Shown here: piece by piece, positions 9,350 through 18,006 of the stretch
Position numbering within the stretch: the first letter of the stretch is position 1
Layout: every line of letters starts with the position of its first letter
From: Dyadobacter sp. CY323
Lineage (GTDB): Bacteria > Bacteroidota > Bacteroidia > Cytophagales > Spirosomataceae
NCBI RefSeq assembly: GCF_021390245.1
Contig: NZ_JAJUXH010000018.1
Location: 62,001-126,000 of the forward strand
Reading direction: 5' to 3'
Length of the DNA: 64,000 nucleotides
Position numbers and translations under genes: made by a program
The notes under the pieces: model-generated
Seen by the model: only the letters and a program-made list of their open reading frames with translations
The model's database searches: none
What the model was told of the DNA's origin: nothing

Positions 9350-10138
9350 ATGGATTTACAGCTTCAAAATAAGGTCGTAATCGTTACCGGCGGTGCGAAA
9401 GGCATTGGCGAGGGAATTGTGCAGGTTTTGGCCGGAGAAGGAGCCATTCCGGTGATCGTCGGACGGAACCAGGAAGACAATCAGAAAGTAGTGGATAACC
9501 TGGCTTCCAGAGGTTTAGAATCTTTTCAGGTTGTTGCTGAATTGACAAAACCAGAAGATTCAGAAAAGGCAGTCGCGGCGGTTTTGGAGAAATATGGCCG
9601 CATCGACGGGCTCGTAAACAATGCCGGAGTGAACGATGGCGTTGGGCTGGAACATGGGAGTTTCGAAGGTTTTATGGCCTCGCTTCACAAAAATGTCGTG
9701 CATTACTATTTAATGGCGCATTATGCATTGCCTGCATTGAAAGTTTCAAAAGGTTCCATTGTGAATATCGCTTCAAAAACGGCTGAGACTGGCCAGGGTG
9801 GCACTTCTGCCTATGCCGCTGCAAACGGGGGCCGCAATGGTTTGACAAGGGAATGGGCGGTGGAATTGCTGAAATACGGCATTCGTGTCAATTCGGTGAT
9901 CGTTGCGGAATGCTGGACGCCATTGTATGAAAAATGGATCGAAACGCTCCCAAATCCAAAGGAAAAGCTGGAAGCTATCGTGGCGAACATTCCATTTGAA
10001 CAAAGAATGACGACAGCCGAAGAAATTGCGAACATGACGGTTTTCCTTTTGTCCCAACGTTCCAGCCACACCACCGGCCAGCTTATCTACGTCGACGGCG
10101 GCTACGTTCATCTGGATCGCGCACTTGCAAATTCATAA
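9350..10138 (+). CDS. SDR-family oxidoreductase, sugar dehydrogenase-like, catalytic Lys replaced by Asn
   Basis: A 262-aa classical SDR: cofactor motif TGGAKGIGEG (residues about 14-23), NNAGV, IVNIASK with the active-site Ser, and a C-terminal TTGQLIYVDGGY. Sugar and sugar-acid dehydrogenases of the L-fucose dehydrogenase or 2-keto-3-deoxy-L-fuconate dehydrogenase type fit its neighbours. Oddity: the normally invariant YxxxK reads Y155-A-A-A-N159 (codon AAC at 9824-9826), so the lysine that lowers the tyrosine pKa is missing; the rest of the helix (GLTREWAVELLKYGIRVNSV) is normal. It is 3 bases upstream of the zinc dehydrogenase. Activity as a normal SDR is therefore uncertain. Confidence 0.85.
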   Translation: MDLQLQNKVVIVTGGAKGIGEGIVQVLAGEGAIPVIVGRNQEDNQKVVDNLASRGLESFQVVAELTKPEDSEKAVAAVLEKYGRIDGLVNNAGVNDGVGLEHGSFEGFMASLHKNVVHYYLMAHYALPALKVSKGSIVNIASKTAETGQGGTSAYAAANGGRNGLTREWAVELLKYGIRVNSVIVAECWTPLYEKWIETLPNPKEKLEAIVANIPFEQRMTTAEEIANMTVFLLSQRSSHTTGQLIYVDGGYVHLDRALANS

Positions 10139-10141
10139 ACA

Positions 10142-11155
10142 ATGGACATTTTAGTTTGTACTACCCCGGGTGAATTTTCGTATCAAAAGGCTGAAAAACC
10201 AGTCTCACGGGAAGGCAATACCATTCTTAAAATCAAGAGAATAGGCATTTGCGGCACCGATCTGCATGCATTTGAAGGAACACAACCTTTTTTCAATTAC
10301 CCAAGAATACTGGGTCATGAACTGGCAGGCGAAATCGTGGAAACAGATCATGCTGAATTTTCAGTCGGCGAGGCGGTTACATTCATTCCCTACTTTAATT
10401 GTGGAAAATGCGTAGCCTGCCGCAATGGAAAAACGAATTGCTGCACGACTTTGAAAGTTTCCGGCGTGCATATCGACGGTGGCATGGTTGAATACCTCTC
10501 CGTCCCCTCCTACTCGCTCGTTCACGGCGACGGGCTCAGCTTCGACGAACTTGCTTTGGTAGAACCACTTGCGATCGGCGCGCACGGTGTGCGTCAGGCG
10601 GATATCCAGAAAGATGAATTTGTACTGGTAGTAGGCGCCGGCCCGATCGGGCTGGGAGCAATGGAATTTGCCAGAATAGCCGGTGGGAAAGTTATTGCCT
10701 TGGATATCAATGATTCACGTTTGGAATTTTGTAGTGAAAACCTGGGTGTGGAGTATACAATCAATGCGTTGACTGAAACGGTTATCGAGAAATTGAGTGA
10801 AATCACCGGCGGAGATATGCCGACAAAAATCATCGATGCGACCGGTAGCTTGCGTGCCATTAATACCGCATTCAGCTACCTCGCGCACAGTGGCAGGTAT
10901 GTGCTGATTGGTTTACAAAAAGGCGATATCAGTTTCAGCCACCCTGAATTTCACAAACGCGAAGCAACGTTAATGAGCAGCCGAAATGCGACAAGAGCTG
11001 ATTTTGAACATGTTACCCAATGCATGAAAAAAGGTTTGATCGACCCAAAAACATACATTACACACCGTGTCGCATTCAGCCAGGTGAAAGACCAGTTTGA
11101 AAGCTGGCTGGACCCTGCGAATGGAGTGATTAAAGCAATGGTTTCGCTGGATTAG
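10142..11155 (+). CDS. Zinc-dependent alcohol dehydrogenase, L-galactonate oxidoreductase (LgoD/YjjN)-like
   Basis: A 337-aa medium-chain dehydrogenase. Catalytic zinc ligands C37 (GICGTDLHAFEG), H59 and E60 (LGHE); structural zinc cysteines C87, C90, C93 and C101; NAD-binding VVGAGPIGLGAME near residue 163. Its N-terminal wording, the GVHIDGGMVEYLSVP stretch and FHKREATLMSSRNAT match my memory of E. coli LgoD, which oxidizes L-galactonate to D-tagaturonate. With the FucP-like symporter and SDR this suggests oxidation of an L-galactose/L-fucose-derived acid. Its TAG stop (11153-11155) overlaps the TAA stop of the convergent exporter permease (11152-11154), so the two operons run into each other without an intervening terminator. 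Confidence 0.85.
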   Translation: MDILVCTTPGEFSYQKAEKPVSREGNTILKIKRIGICGTDLHAFEGTQPFFNYPRILGHELAGEIVETDHAEFSVGEAVTFIPYFNCGKCVACRNGKTNCCTTLKVSGVHIDGGMVEYLSVPSYSLVHGDGLSFDELALVEPLAIGAHGVRQADIQKDEFVLVVGAGPIGLGAMEFARIAGGKVIALDINDSRLEFCSENLGVEYTINALTETVIEKLSEITGGDMPTKIIDATGSLRAINTAFSYLAHSGRYVLIGLQKGDISFSHPEFHKREATLMSSRNATRADFEHVTQCMKKGLIDPKTYITHRVAFSQVKDQFESWLDPANGVIKAMVSLD

Positions 11156-12270
11156 TTGGTTTTTTTATAGTTCAAAATCGCCCAGCCATTTAAAATAACA
11201 GCCATCAGCGAGACCACGCCCAGTTGCGGCAACACGTCTTTCAAACTACTCCCTTTCAATATCACCATCCGCATTACTTCAATCATATACCGGACAGGAT
11301 TGAGGCGCGTGAGCAATTTTGCCCATTGCGGCATACTGTCGATCGATGTAAATAAGCCGCCCAGAAGAATGAAAATCATCATAAAAAAGAACATGATGAA
11401 CATCGCCTGCTGCTGCGTGTCGCAAAATGTGGATACTAAAAGTCCGAAACCCAAAACGGTGAGCAGGTATACCGAAATGAAAATATAGAGGGTAAAAAGG
11501 CTCCCAACCGGCGTAATGCCATAAATTAACCTCGCCAGCAACAGTCCGATCGTGAAAATGATATTCGCCAAAACCCAAAACGGGATCAGCTTGCCAAGTA
11601 TGAATATGTGCTTTTTAATGGGTGTCACATTGATCTGCTCAATGGTACCAACCTCCTTTTCCTTCACAATATTCAGCGCCGTGAGGAAGCCGCCGACCAT
11701 CGTTACCAATATCGCCAGTATGCCGGGAACGATGAAAACTTTGTAGTTTAAAACCGGGTTGAACCAGTTATTTGCTACAATATCGATCACGGGAAACGCG
11801 CTGAAACGCGGCTGCTGGATGAGTTGCAAACGAATATCGGCATTAAAAGCCGCGATAATCGTCCCCAGGTAAGATCCGCCCAGGTTCGCTTTTGTCCCAT
11901 TGATCGCATTCACGGCCACAAACAATTTCTGCTTGTCTTCCCGGATCAGATTACGCTCAAAATCTTGAGGGATTTCCAGGATGAGATCGGCTTTATCCGA
12001 CTCGATCAATGCAAAAGCTTCTTTAAAAGATGCGTTGTAACCCTGCAAACGAAAATATCCCGACGCGATTACTTTGGAGATCAGTTTCTGAGAGTAAGAC
12101 GATTTGTCATGATCCACCACCGCCAGGTTCACATTCCGGACTTCATAATCCGCAGCCAGCGGCATAATGATCAGTTGAATGCAGGGCATGAAAAAGATCA
12201 GCGCCACGATCGCCTTGTCCCGGAAAATCTGTCTGAATTCTTTGCGTAATAAAAATTTCAACGTTCTCAT
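11152..12270 (-). CDS. ABC-2 type transporter permease (YbhR-like), last gene of exporter operon
   Basis: A 372-aa ABC-2 permease: one N-terminal helix (ALIFFMPCIQLIIMPLAADYEV), a large periplasmic domain (residues about 45-175) and five to six C-terminal helices including VPGILAILVTMVGGFLTALNIVKEKEVGTIEQINVTPIKK, the usual cytoplasmic loop of the family. The start overlaps the stop of the upstream paralogous permease by 4 bases. With that permease it forms a heterodimeric channel driven by the two ATPases. Substrate unknown; E. coli YbhFSR has been linked to drug and Na+/Li+ efflux. Confidence 0.88.
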   Translation of the reverse strand: MRTLKFLLRKEFRQIFRDKAIVALIFFMPCIQLIIMPLAADYEVRNVNLAVVDHDKSSYSQKLISKVIASGYFRLQGYNASFKEAFALIESDKADLILEIPQDFERNLIREDKQKLFVAVNAINGTKANLGGSYLGTIIAAFNADIRLQLIQQPRFSAFPVIDIVANNWFNPVLNYKVFIVPGILAILVTMVGGFLTALNIVKEKEVGTIEQINVTPIKKHIFILGKLIPFWVLANIIFTIGLLLARLIYGITPVGSLFTLYIFISVYLLTVLGFGLLVSTFCDTQQQAMFIMFFFMMIFILLGGLFTSIDSMPQWAKLLTRLNPVRYMIEVMRMVILKGSSLKDVLPQLGVVSLMAVILNGWAILNYKKTN

Positions 12271-13373
12271 TGCAGACGGATTTTAAAGCTTTTTAAACTG
12301 ATCACTAATAAAAATGCGGTCATTCCGAGCAGGATCAATGTCTCTTTCCAGAGTGCCGCAATGCCTAATCCTTTGATCATGATCGACTTAACGATGATGT
12401 AAAACCATTTGGAGGGAATGAGATTGGAAATGACCTGCAACGGTACCGGCATGTTCTCGATCGGGAACAGAAAACCGCTGAACATCATCGTCGGCAGCAA
12501 CATGCCCATCAATGAGATCAGCATCGCAACTTGCTGAGAATCTGTCTTAATGGAGATAAATATACCGAGCGTGAGACAGGTAATGATGAATAATGTACTT
12601 TCCGCAAACAGCAGCAAAACACTTCCTTTCACCGGTAGGTCCAGTACGAAAACGCTGAGTAAAAGGATTGCCACCACGTTGATCAGCGACAAGATCAGGT
12701 ACGGAATTGCTTTCGCAAAAATGACTAAAACGGGCTTGAATGGCGAAACCAGCAAGATTTCCATCGTACCCATTTCTTTTTCGCGCACAATGGAAATGGC
12801 CGTCATCATCACCGAAACGAGCATTAATACCAGCGCCATCACGCCCGGTACGAAACCATGCGCACCTTTCAGCTGCGGGTTGTAAAGCATCCGCGTTTCC
12901 GGGATGATCTGATATGGAATCGCTAGGTTTTCATTCATTTGATTCTGATAATCGAGAATGATGCTGGACAGGTAGTTGGTGACCATATTCGCCGTATTGA
13001 TGTCGGTCGCGTCTGTAATGACCTGAATCTGAGCTTTATTCGCATGAAGTAAATTCTCATTAAAATTCCCAGGAAACACAACTACAGCCTTGATTTCGCC
13101 TTGTTGAAATGTCGATAAAATCTCCTGACGCGTCAAAGAAGCTTTCTGGATTTTGAAATACCGGCTCGCCCCGATCTTTGCGATAAGCTGCCCCGAAGCA
13201 TGATCTTTCGCATAATCCACCACCAGGATCTTGGAATCTTTGACCTCATTGGTTAATGCAAATCCGAATAGTAAGATCTGGACGATGGGCATTCCGAACA
13301 AGATCAGCAGCGTCCGGCGATCGCGCAGAACGTGGTAAAATTCTTTTCTGACAAATGCGATAAATTGTTTCAT
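12267..13373 (-). CDS. ABC-2 type transporter permease (YbhS-like)
   Basis: A 368-aa paralogue of the following permease with the same plan: RRTLLILFGMPIVQILLFGFALTNEV as the first helix, a periplasmic domain, then FVPGVMALVLMLVSVMMTAISIVREKEMGTMEILLVSPFKP and further helices. It lies 2 bases after the ATPase gene and overlaps the next permease by 4 bases, so the proteins are probably made in equal amounts. The positions of the two permeases behind two ATPases match ybhS-ybhR of E. coli. Confidence 0.88.
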   Translation of the reverse strand: MKQFIAFVRKEFYHVLRDRRTLLILFGMPIVQILLFGFALTNEVKDSKILVVDYAKDHASGQLIAKIGASRYFKIQKASLTRQEILSTFQQGEIKAVVVFPGNFNENLLHANKAQIQVITDATDINTANMVTNYLSSIILDYQNQMNENLAIPYQIIPETRMLYNPQLKGAHGFVPGVMALVLMLVSVMMTAISIVREKEMGTMEILLVSPFKPVLVIFAKAIPYLILSLINVVAILLLSVFVLDLPVKGSVLLLFAESTLFIITCLTLGIFISIKTDSQQVAMLISLMGMLLPTMMFSGFLFPIENMPVPLQVISNLIPSKWFYIIVKSIMIKGLGIAALWKETLILLGMTAFLLVISLKSFKIRLQ

Positions 13374-13375
13374 GG

Positions 13376-14122
13376 CTAATCCGCTCTTTTTGCGCCCCGG
13401 GCGAGTTGATAAAATACTTCATCCATAGAACCCACGTTGAAGGTATTTTTCAGATTTGCAGGCGTGTCCAAAACCTCCATTTTACCATCGACCATGATCG
13501 AAATGCGATTGCAATATTCGGCCTCATCCATATAATGTGTGGTCACGAAAACGGTGATCCCACGTTCCGCAGCTTCATAGATCATATCCCAGAATTGTCG
13601 CCGCGTGACCGGATCAACGCCGCCGGTAGGTTCGTCGAGAAACACGATTTTAGGCTCGTGCAAAACCGCCACGGAAAACGATAACTTTTGTTTCCAGCCC
13701 AGCGGCAGCGATCCTACCAGTTTTTTCGCCTCGGATTTTAATCCCAGTCGATCCACCAGTTCAGCCGTTTTTGTTTTAAGCTGCTGGTCGCTCAAACCAT
13801 AAATGCCCCCGAAGAACTCGATATTTTCGAGAACCGTAAGATTTTCATAAAGCGAAAATTTCTGGCTCATGTAGCCGATATTCCGTTTAATATCTTCCGT
13901 TTGGCGGTACACATCAAATCCCGCGATGGTAGCATTTCCCGAAGTCGGCGACGAGAGTCCGCAGAGCATCCGCATCGCTGTGGTTTTACCGGCACCATTT
14001 GCTCCCAAAAAGCCAAAAATTTCGCCTTTGTTCACTTCAAATGTGATTTCATTCGTCGCGATAAAATCACCGAAACGCTTGGTCAACTTGTCGCAAACGA
14101 TCACTTTTTCCTCACTTACCAT
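13376..14122 (-). CDS. ABC transporter ATP-binding protein (equivalent to the second half of YbhF)
   Basis: A 248-aa nucleotide-binding subunit: Walker A GANGAGKTT at 40-48, Q-loop YMSQKFSLYENLT, Walker B IVFLDEPTGGVDP, switch His in TTHYMDE. The signature LSGGxxQ is replaced by LPLGWKQ, as is usual for the second half of YbhF-type ATPases, so the two ATPases are non-equivalent. In E. coli both halves are fused in one protein; here they are separate adjacent genes with a 1-base gap. Confidence 0.9.
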   Translation of the reverse strand: MVSEEKVIVCDKLTKRFGDFIATNEITFEVNKGEIFGFLGANGAGKTTAMRMLCGLSSPTSGNATIAGFDVYRQTEDIKRNIGYMSQKFSLYENLTVLENIEFFGGIYGLSDQQLKTKTAELVDRLGLKSEAKKLVGSLPLGWKQKLSFSVAVLHEPKIVFLDEPTGGVDPVTRRQFWDMIYEAAERGITVFVTTHYMDEAEYCNRISIMVDGKMEVLDTPANLKNTFNVGSMDEVFYQLARGAKRAD

Positions 14123-14123
14123 A

Positions 14124-15035
14124 TCAGTTCAAGAGTTTGATAAATGAATCTTCAATCGTCGCTTCAATGGCATTTAGCTCAACCCCCGACAATCCTTTTT
14201 CGCGGAGATAACCTTTTAATTTTGTCAAATCAGCACCATAATCTTTGAATGTGAGATGCGCATATTCTCCAAAAGCATAACTGTTCAGCCGGTCGGGATA
14301 GCATTCAAGCGACTTTAAAAGCAGGTACATTTCATTCGCCTTAATCGCATATAATTGGTCAGGATAGGCGTGGATGATGTTTTCAGGCGTGTCGATGGAT
14401 AAGATTTTCCCATTCTGTATCAATGCGATGCGATCGCATTTGGAAGCTTCATCCATATAGGGTGTCGAGACGATGATCGTGATGTTCTGTTCTTTCAACC
14501 TGCGCAGCATTTCCCAGAATTCCTTTCTCGAAACCGGATCGACTCCCGTGGTAGGTTCGTCCAGAAAAAGCGTGGTCGGTTTGTGGATCAGCGCGCAGCA
14601 TAATGCCAGTTTTTGCTTCATTCCGCCCGATAACTTTCCCGCCCGGCGTTTTTTAAATGGCTCAATCTGAACATAAATATCCTCGATCAGATGGTAATTT
14701 GCTTCAATGGTCGTACCGAAAATGGTGGCGAAAAAATGGAGGTTTTCCTCGATCGTAAGATCCTGGTACAATGAAAACCGGCCGGGCATGTATCCCACCG
14801 TATTTCTGATTTCCTTAAAATCTTTCACCACATCAAACCCATCCACCGACGAACTTCCCTGGTCCGCCAGCAGCAGCGTGGTAAGTATCCTGAAAATGCT
14901 GGTTTTACCCGCACCATCCGGACCAATCAGCCCAAACAACTCCCCTTTTTCAACGCTAAACGACACATTGTCAACAGCAAGCGTTTTTTCCTTGCCGTAC
15001 GTTTTTGTGATACTTTTTACACTGACTGCTTCCAT
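14124..15035 (-). CDS. ABC transporter ATP-binding protein (equivalent to the first half of YbhF)
   Basis: A 303-aa nucleotide-binding subunit with Walker A GPDGAGKTS near residue 38, Q-loop YMPGRFSLYQDLT, an intact signature LSGGMKQ, Walker B TLFLDEPTTGVDP and STPYMDE at the switch. About 75 extra residues at the C-terminus form the substrate-regulatory tail common in this subfamily. The start codon overlaps the stop of the HlyD-type gene (shared base 15035). It pairs with the following ATPase to drive the two ABC-2 permeases. Confidence 0.9.
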   Translation of the reverse strand: MEAVSVKSITKTYGKEKTLAVDNVSFSVEKGELFGLIGPDGAGKTSIFRILTTLLLADQGSSSVDGFDVVKDFKEIRNTVGYMPGRFSLYQDLTIEENLHFFATIFGTTIEANYHLIEDIYVQIEPFKKRRAGKLSGGMKQKLALCCALIHKPTTLFLDEPTTGVDPVSRKEFWEMLRRLKEQNITIIVSTPYMDEASKCDRIALIQNGKILSIDTPENIIHAYPDQLYAIKANEMYLLLKSLECYPDRLNSYAFGEYAHLTFKDYGADLTKLKGYLREKGLSGVELNAIEATIEDSFIKLLN

Positions 15036-15970
15036 TAGTGCAGGATTACTTCGCCATACATACCGATTTTCAGGAAACCGTTATTCTTCACGCGGATTTT
15101 GACTGCATATACCAGGTTGGCGCGTTCGTCTTTGGTCTGGATCGTTTTTGGGGTGAATTCCGCCTTGTTACTGATCCATTCAATCGTTCCAGGCAATTGT
15201 TTGTAGCTGCCTTCGGTGCTGTCTACCAATACATTAACCTGCTGATTCACCTTCACACCGGAAAGCTGGTCGCCCGTAATGTAAGCCCGCAGGATAATGG
15301 TCGAGAGGTCGGCTACCTTATAGATTGGCTTTCCGGCGGCGGTAATTTCGTTCGTCTCCGCGTACTTACTCAGTACCGTTCCTTTGACTTCGTTGATGAT
15401 TTTTGATTTGGCAAGCTGGTCGTTGATCTGCTCGATCTGAACAACAAGTGGCTGAACATCAGCCCGAAGACCCGAAGTTTGCGTTCTTAATACCGACGTT
15501 TGCGCTGCATCCTGTTTGCTGATTACTTCCAGTTGCTTTTGCAGTTCTTCGATCTGCGCATTGATGTCATCCAGCTGTTTTGGCGTGGCCGCGTCGGCTT
15601 TCAGCAGGTTTTGAATGCGGTTTTTTTCGTGTAACAGATTGTCCAGCCTTACGTTCGAAACGGCGACTTGCTGCTTGTACACATTGGTTTGCGCGGCAAT
15701 GTCCGGCAGCTTGCTTCCCGTCGCTTTAATCTGTGCTTCCAGCTGCTTCTTTTTCAGGAAAAACTGCATCGTGTCGATGTAACCGACCATTTGCCCGGCA
15801 TCCAGTTCCTGACCTTCTTCCAGGTTCAGTTGCATAATGCGGCCCGAGGCTTCCGACGAAACGATCGTTTCAACGGCTTCGAATGTGCCCGACGCGTCGT
15901 ACTCGATTTCCTTTCCATTGCAGGCGGAAAGCAGGGATGTAATAAGTAAAAGGTATGCGTATGTTTTCAT
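15035..15970 (-). CDS. HlyD-family periplasmic adaptor, lipoprotein (YbhG-like)
   Basis: A 311-aa membrane-fusion protein. The N-terminus is a lipoprotein signal (LLITSLLSAC, Cys17), so it is anchored to a membrane by lipid rather than by a helix. A biotinyl-lipoyl half-domain (EASGRIMQLNLEEGQELDAGQMVGYID) is followed by a long coiled-coil hairpin (about residues 75-195, with IEELQKQLEVISKQ), the second lipoyl half (KGTVLSKYAETNEITAAGKPIYKVADLS) and a beta-barrel domain. It bridges the ABC-2 transporter to the TolC-type channel encoded just upstream. Confidence 0.9.
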   Translation of the reverse strand: MKTYAYLLLITSLLSACNGKEIEYDASGTFEAVETIVSSEASGRIMQLNLEEGQELDAGQMVGYIDTMQFFLKKKQLEAQIKATGSKLPDIAAQTNVYKQQVAVSNVRLDNLLHEKNRIQNLLKADAATPKQLDDINAQIEELQKQLEVISKQDAAQTSVLRTQTSGLRADVQPLVVQIEQINDQLAKSKIINEVKGTVLSKYAETNEITAAGKPIYKVADLSTIILRAYITGDQLSGVKVNQQVNVLVDSTEGSYKQLPGTIEWISNKAEFTPKTIQTKDERANLVYAVKIRVKNNGFLKIGMYGEVILH

Positions 15971-16012
15971 TAGATATCTGATTTACAAGTCATTATTTAA
16001 AACTTAGAAGTA

Positions 16013-17299
16013 TTATTCAATTGCTTTTCCCATCGTGTTCACCAAATTGTATCCCGACACTAAAAGCTGGATCTCATGCAGGATTTTGCTTTGCCGCGCC
16101 TGATCTTCCGCATTGACTTCACGCAAAAAATCATTGGTATTGATAATCCCGTTTTCGAGCTGGGCTGCCGAAGTCGTTTTTACGCTTTCTCTCAATTCGA
16201 TGATCTCATTATCCGTCGCCAGGAGTTGTTGAAATCGCGTTGTCTCCGCATTTTGCTGCTTTAATGTCAGGTTGGTATTGTATAGGAATGTATCCCTTTG
16301 TAGCTGAATGCCATCCCGGCTATTTTTGATCAGCCCGCGGTCGTTTTTTGCGGTATAAAAGGTTGATAATGACCAACTCAGACGAACTCCGGTGAGATAA
16401 TAAGGATCAAAACTATTACTCAGGATATTGAGTGCCGGTCTGCCGAAACCTCCCTGAAAGAAGAAATTAAACTTTGGACGGTTTTTTACATTAATCAACT
16501 GATCCTGAATGTCAAGTCCCTGATTTTGAAAGGCGTAAAGTTTCAATTCCGGTCTGCTGATTTCAACGGGAATTGTTACGGGTTGAGGTTTTTGAAAAAT
16601 GACCGAGTCACTGAGTGGCTGGTTCGTCATCAGCGCGAGCATATCTACGTATGCTTGTCTACTGGCTTGCAGGTCGATCATTCTCTGATCTGCTTTCAGT
16701 AACTCAGCTTTTAATGAATTCGCATTGCTTTTAAATGCAGTTCCATTCGCAATGAGAGCCTGTATCTTACTGATCCCCAACTGAATATCGTTTTTTAGCA
16801 GCTGGTTTTGCTTGATTTGCTCATCGATCATCAATACCCCGAAAAAGATCTGGTTGACACGCTCATTGATTTTATAAAGCTCCACTTCCAGCTTTTGCCC
16901 CTCGATGCCCGCATTCATTTCGTGTGATTTAACCTGCGTCCGGACCAGGCCACCGTCATAAATCGTCTGACTCACATCCGCATATACCTTATACTGATCT
17001 TTTGAAATGCTCGGAAACTCCACTCCTGGCAAGGAAACCGGCAGTTTAAATTCCGTTACAGCCGACTGATACGTAGCCTGTCCGAGCACGCTGATCTGAG
17101 GTAAATACCCTTTTGCGGCATTCGAGACTGAGTAATCCAGCGTTTTGGCGATCAGGTCGCGTTGTCGGATCATCGGATAGTTTTGGCGGGCGAGCTTGTA
17201 AGCTTCCTCGATAGTTATCGCATTCTCCTGCGCCTGCAACTGCTGGCAGATCAGGCAGAGACAGAAAAGCAGAGCGCCAATTTTTAACAGTTTAATCAT
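16013..17299 (-). CDS. TolC-family outer-membrane efflux channel, first gene of exporter operon
   Basis: A 428-aa outer-membrane factor: a signal peptide (LLKIGALLFCLCLICQQLQA), then two OEP repeats beginning ITIEEAYKLARQNYPMIRQRD, with long alpha-helical hairpins and short beta segments (DVSQTIYDGG, GVRLSWSLSTFYTAKNDRG). It forms the exit duct of the YbhGFSR-like pump. The 16-bp palindrome TTAATCATTTGATTAA stands 18 bases before its start codon, the same palindrome as before tetR, so I infer direct repression by that TetR. Confidence 0.9.
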   Translation of the reverse strand: MIKLLKIGALLFCLCLICQQLQAQENAITIEEAYKLARQNYPMIRQRDLIAKTLDYSVSNAAKGYLPQISVLGQATYQSAVTEFKLPVSLPGVEFPSISKDQYKVYADVSQTIYDGGLVRTQVKSHEMNAGIEGQKLEVELYKINERVNQIFFGVLMIDEQIKQNQLLKNDIQLGISKIQALIANGTAFKSNANSLKAELLKADQRMIDLQASRQAYVDMLALMTNQPLSDSVIFQKPQPVTIPVEISRPELKLYAFQNQGLDIQDQLINVKNRPKFNFFFQGGFGRPALNILSNSFDPYYLTGVRLSWSLSTFYTAKNDRGLIKNSRDGIQLQRDTFLYNTNLTLKQQNAETTRFQQLLATDNEIIELRESVKTTSAAQLENGIINTNDFLREVNAEDQARQSKILHEIQLLVSGYNLVNTMGKAIE

Positions 17300-17317
17300 T
17301 TTATTTATTCGTTTTAT

Positions 17318-17333
17318 TTAATCATTTGATTAA
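17318..17333. promoter_or_regulatory. Putative TetR operator 1, before the exporter operon
   Basis: TTAATCATTTGATTAA, a perfect 7-bp inverted repeat around TT, in the 51-base gap between tetR and the TolC-type gene. The identical 16 bases form the core of a longer palindrome before tetR (18019-18034). Two identical palindromes placed at both promoters strongly suggest one dimeric regulator. Confidence 0.8.
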
Positions 17334-17350
17334 TGTATAGTCAAAAAATT

Positions 17351-17962
17351 TTATCCTTCTTCCAAAATCAATTTAATCCATTTGGGGATCAGCTTCTTGC
17401 GTTCTTCCATCATCGCTTTATAATGATCTTCTCCACCGGTGAGCGGCTGTAAAACAGGTTTTCCAATGAATGGAAAAAGCGTCATTCCCAGCAAACTCAT
17501 TAAAAAATGAATGGGACTAATGTCGCTTCTTTTTTCAGCCAACTGCTTGATAAACACCGATTCAGTTAAATGCTGACGTGCGTTCAGCCGGTTTGCCAGT
17601 TGCTCCGGACTGTTCCTGATTTCGCTCAAAACGAAAATGGGCAGCTCGGGGTGTTCCAGTAACATGGTAATGTAATTGTCCACGATCCTGTCCAGCTTTT
17701 CGTCCAAACTTGTTGTTTCGTCATACAAAAGCGGCCCGAGAACGCTGAAAAGCTTGCCTACGCGCTCGGCCATCACAATTTCGAAAAGCTTTTCCTTGCT
17801 GCGAAAGTAATAGTTCAGCAAAGCCAGATTGATCCCCGCTTCCTCCGCAATGTCCCTCGTCCGCGCGTTTCCGTATCCTTTTTTAGTGAATACCACAATC
17901 GCCGCTTCCTTAATTTTCTCCTCGGTCGTCAGATCCAGTTCTGCCTTTTTTTGCTTCGCCAT
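17351..17962 (-). CDS. TetR/AcrR-family repressor of the exporter operon
   Basis: From the ATG at 17962 (MAKQKKAELDLTTEEK) the protein has 203 aa; the frame stays open 17 codons further up, but those overlap the operator-side DNA and have no family match. Residues about 14-60 are the TetR helix-turn-helix (KIKEAAIVVFTKKGYGNARTRDIAEEAGINLALLNYYFRSKEKLF); the rest is a helical ligand-binding domain. It resembles CecR (YbiH) in location and partner genes: E. coli CecR sits beside ybhGFSR. Expected to bind the palindrome upstream of its own gene and of the exporter and to release on a toxic ligand. Confidence 0.9.
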   Translation of the reverse strand: MAKQKKAELDLTTEEKIKEAAIVVFTKKGYGNARTRDIAEEAGINLALLNYYFRSKEKLFEIVMAERVGKLFSVLGPLLYDETTSLDEKLDRIVDNYITMLLEHPELPIFVLSEIRNSPEQLANRLNARQHLTESVFIKQLAEKRSDISPIHFLMSLLGMTLFPFIGKPVLQPLTGGEDHYKAMMEERKKLIPKWIKLILEEG

Positions 17963-18006
17963 TCCAGAATACAATAATGGGACAAATGTAAGTGAGAATT
18001 TCAGAC

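Noticed and set aside
13376-14122. Broken ABC signature motif as sign of an inactive ATPase
   Set aside because: LPLGWKQ in place of LSGGxxQ is usual for the second ATPase half of YbhF-type exporters.
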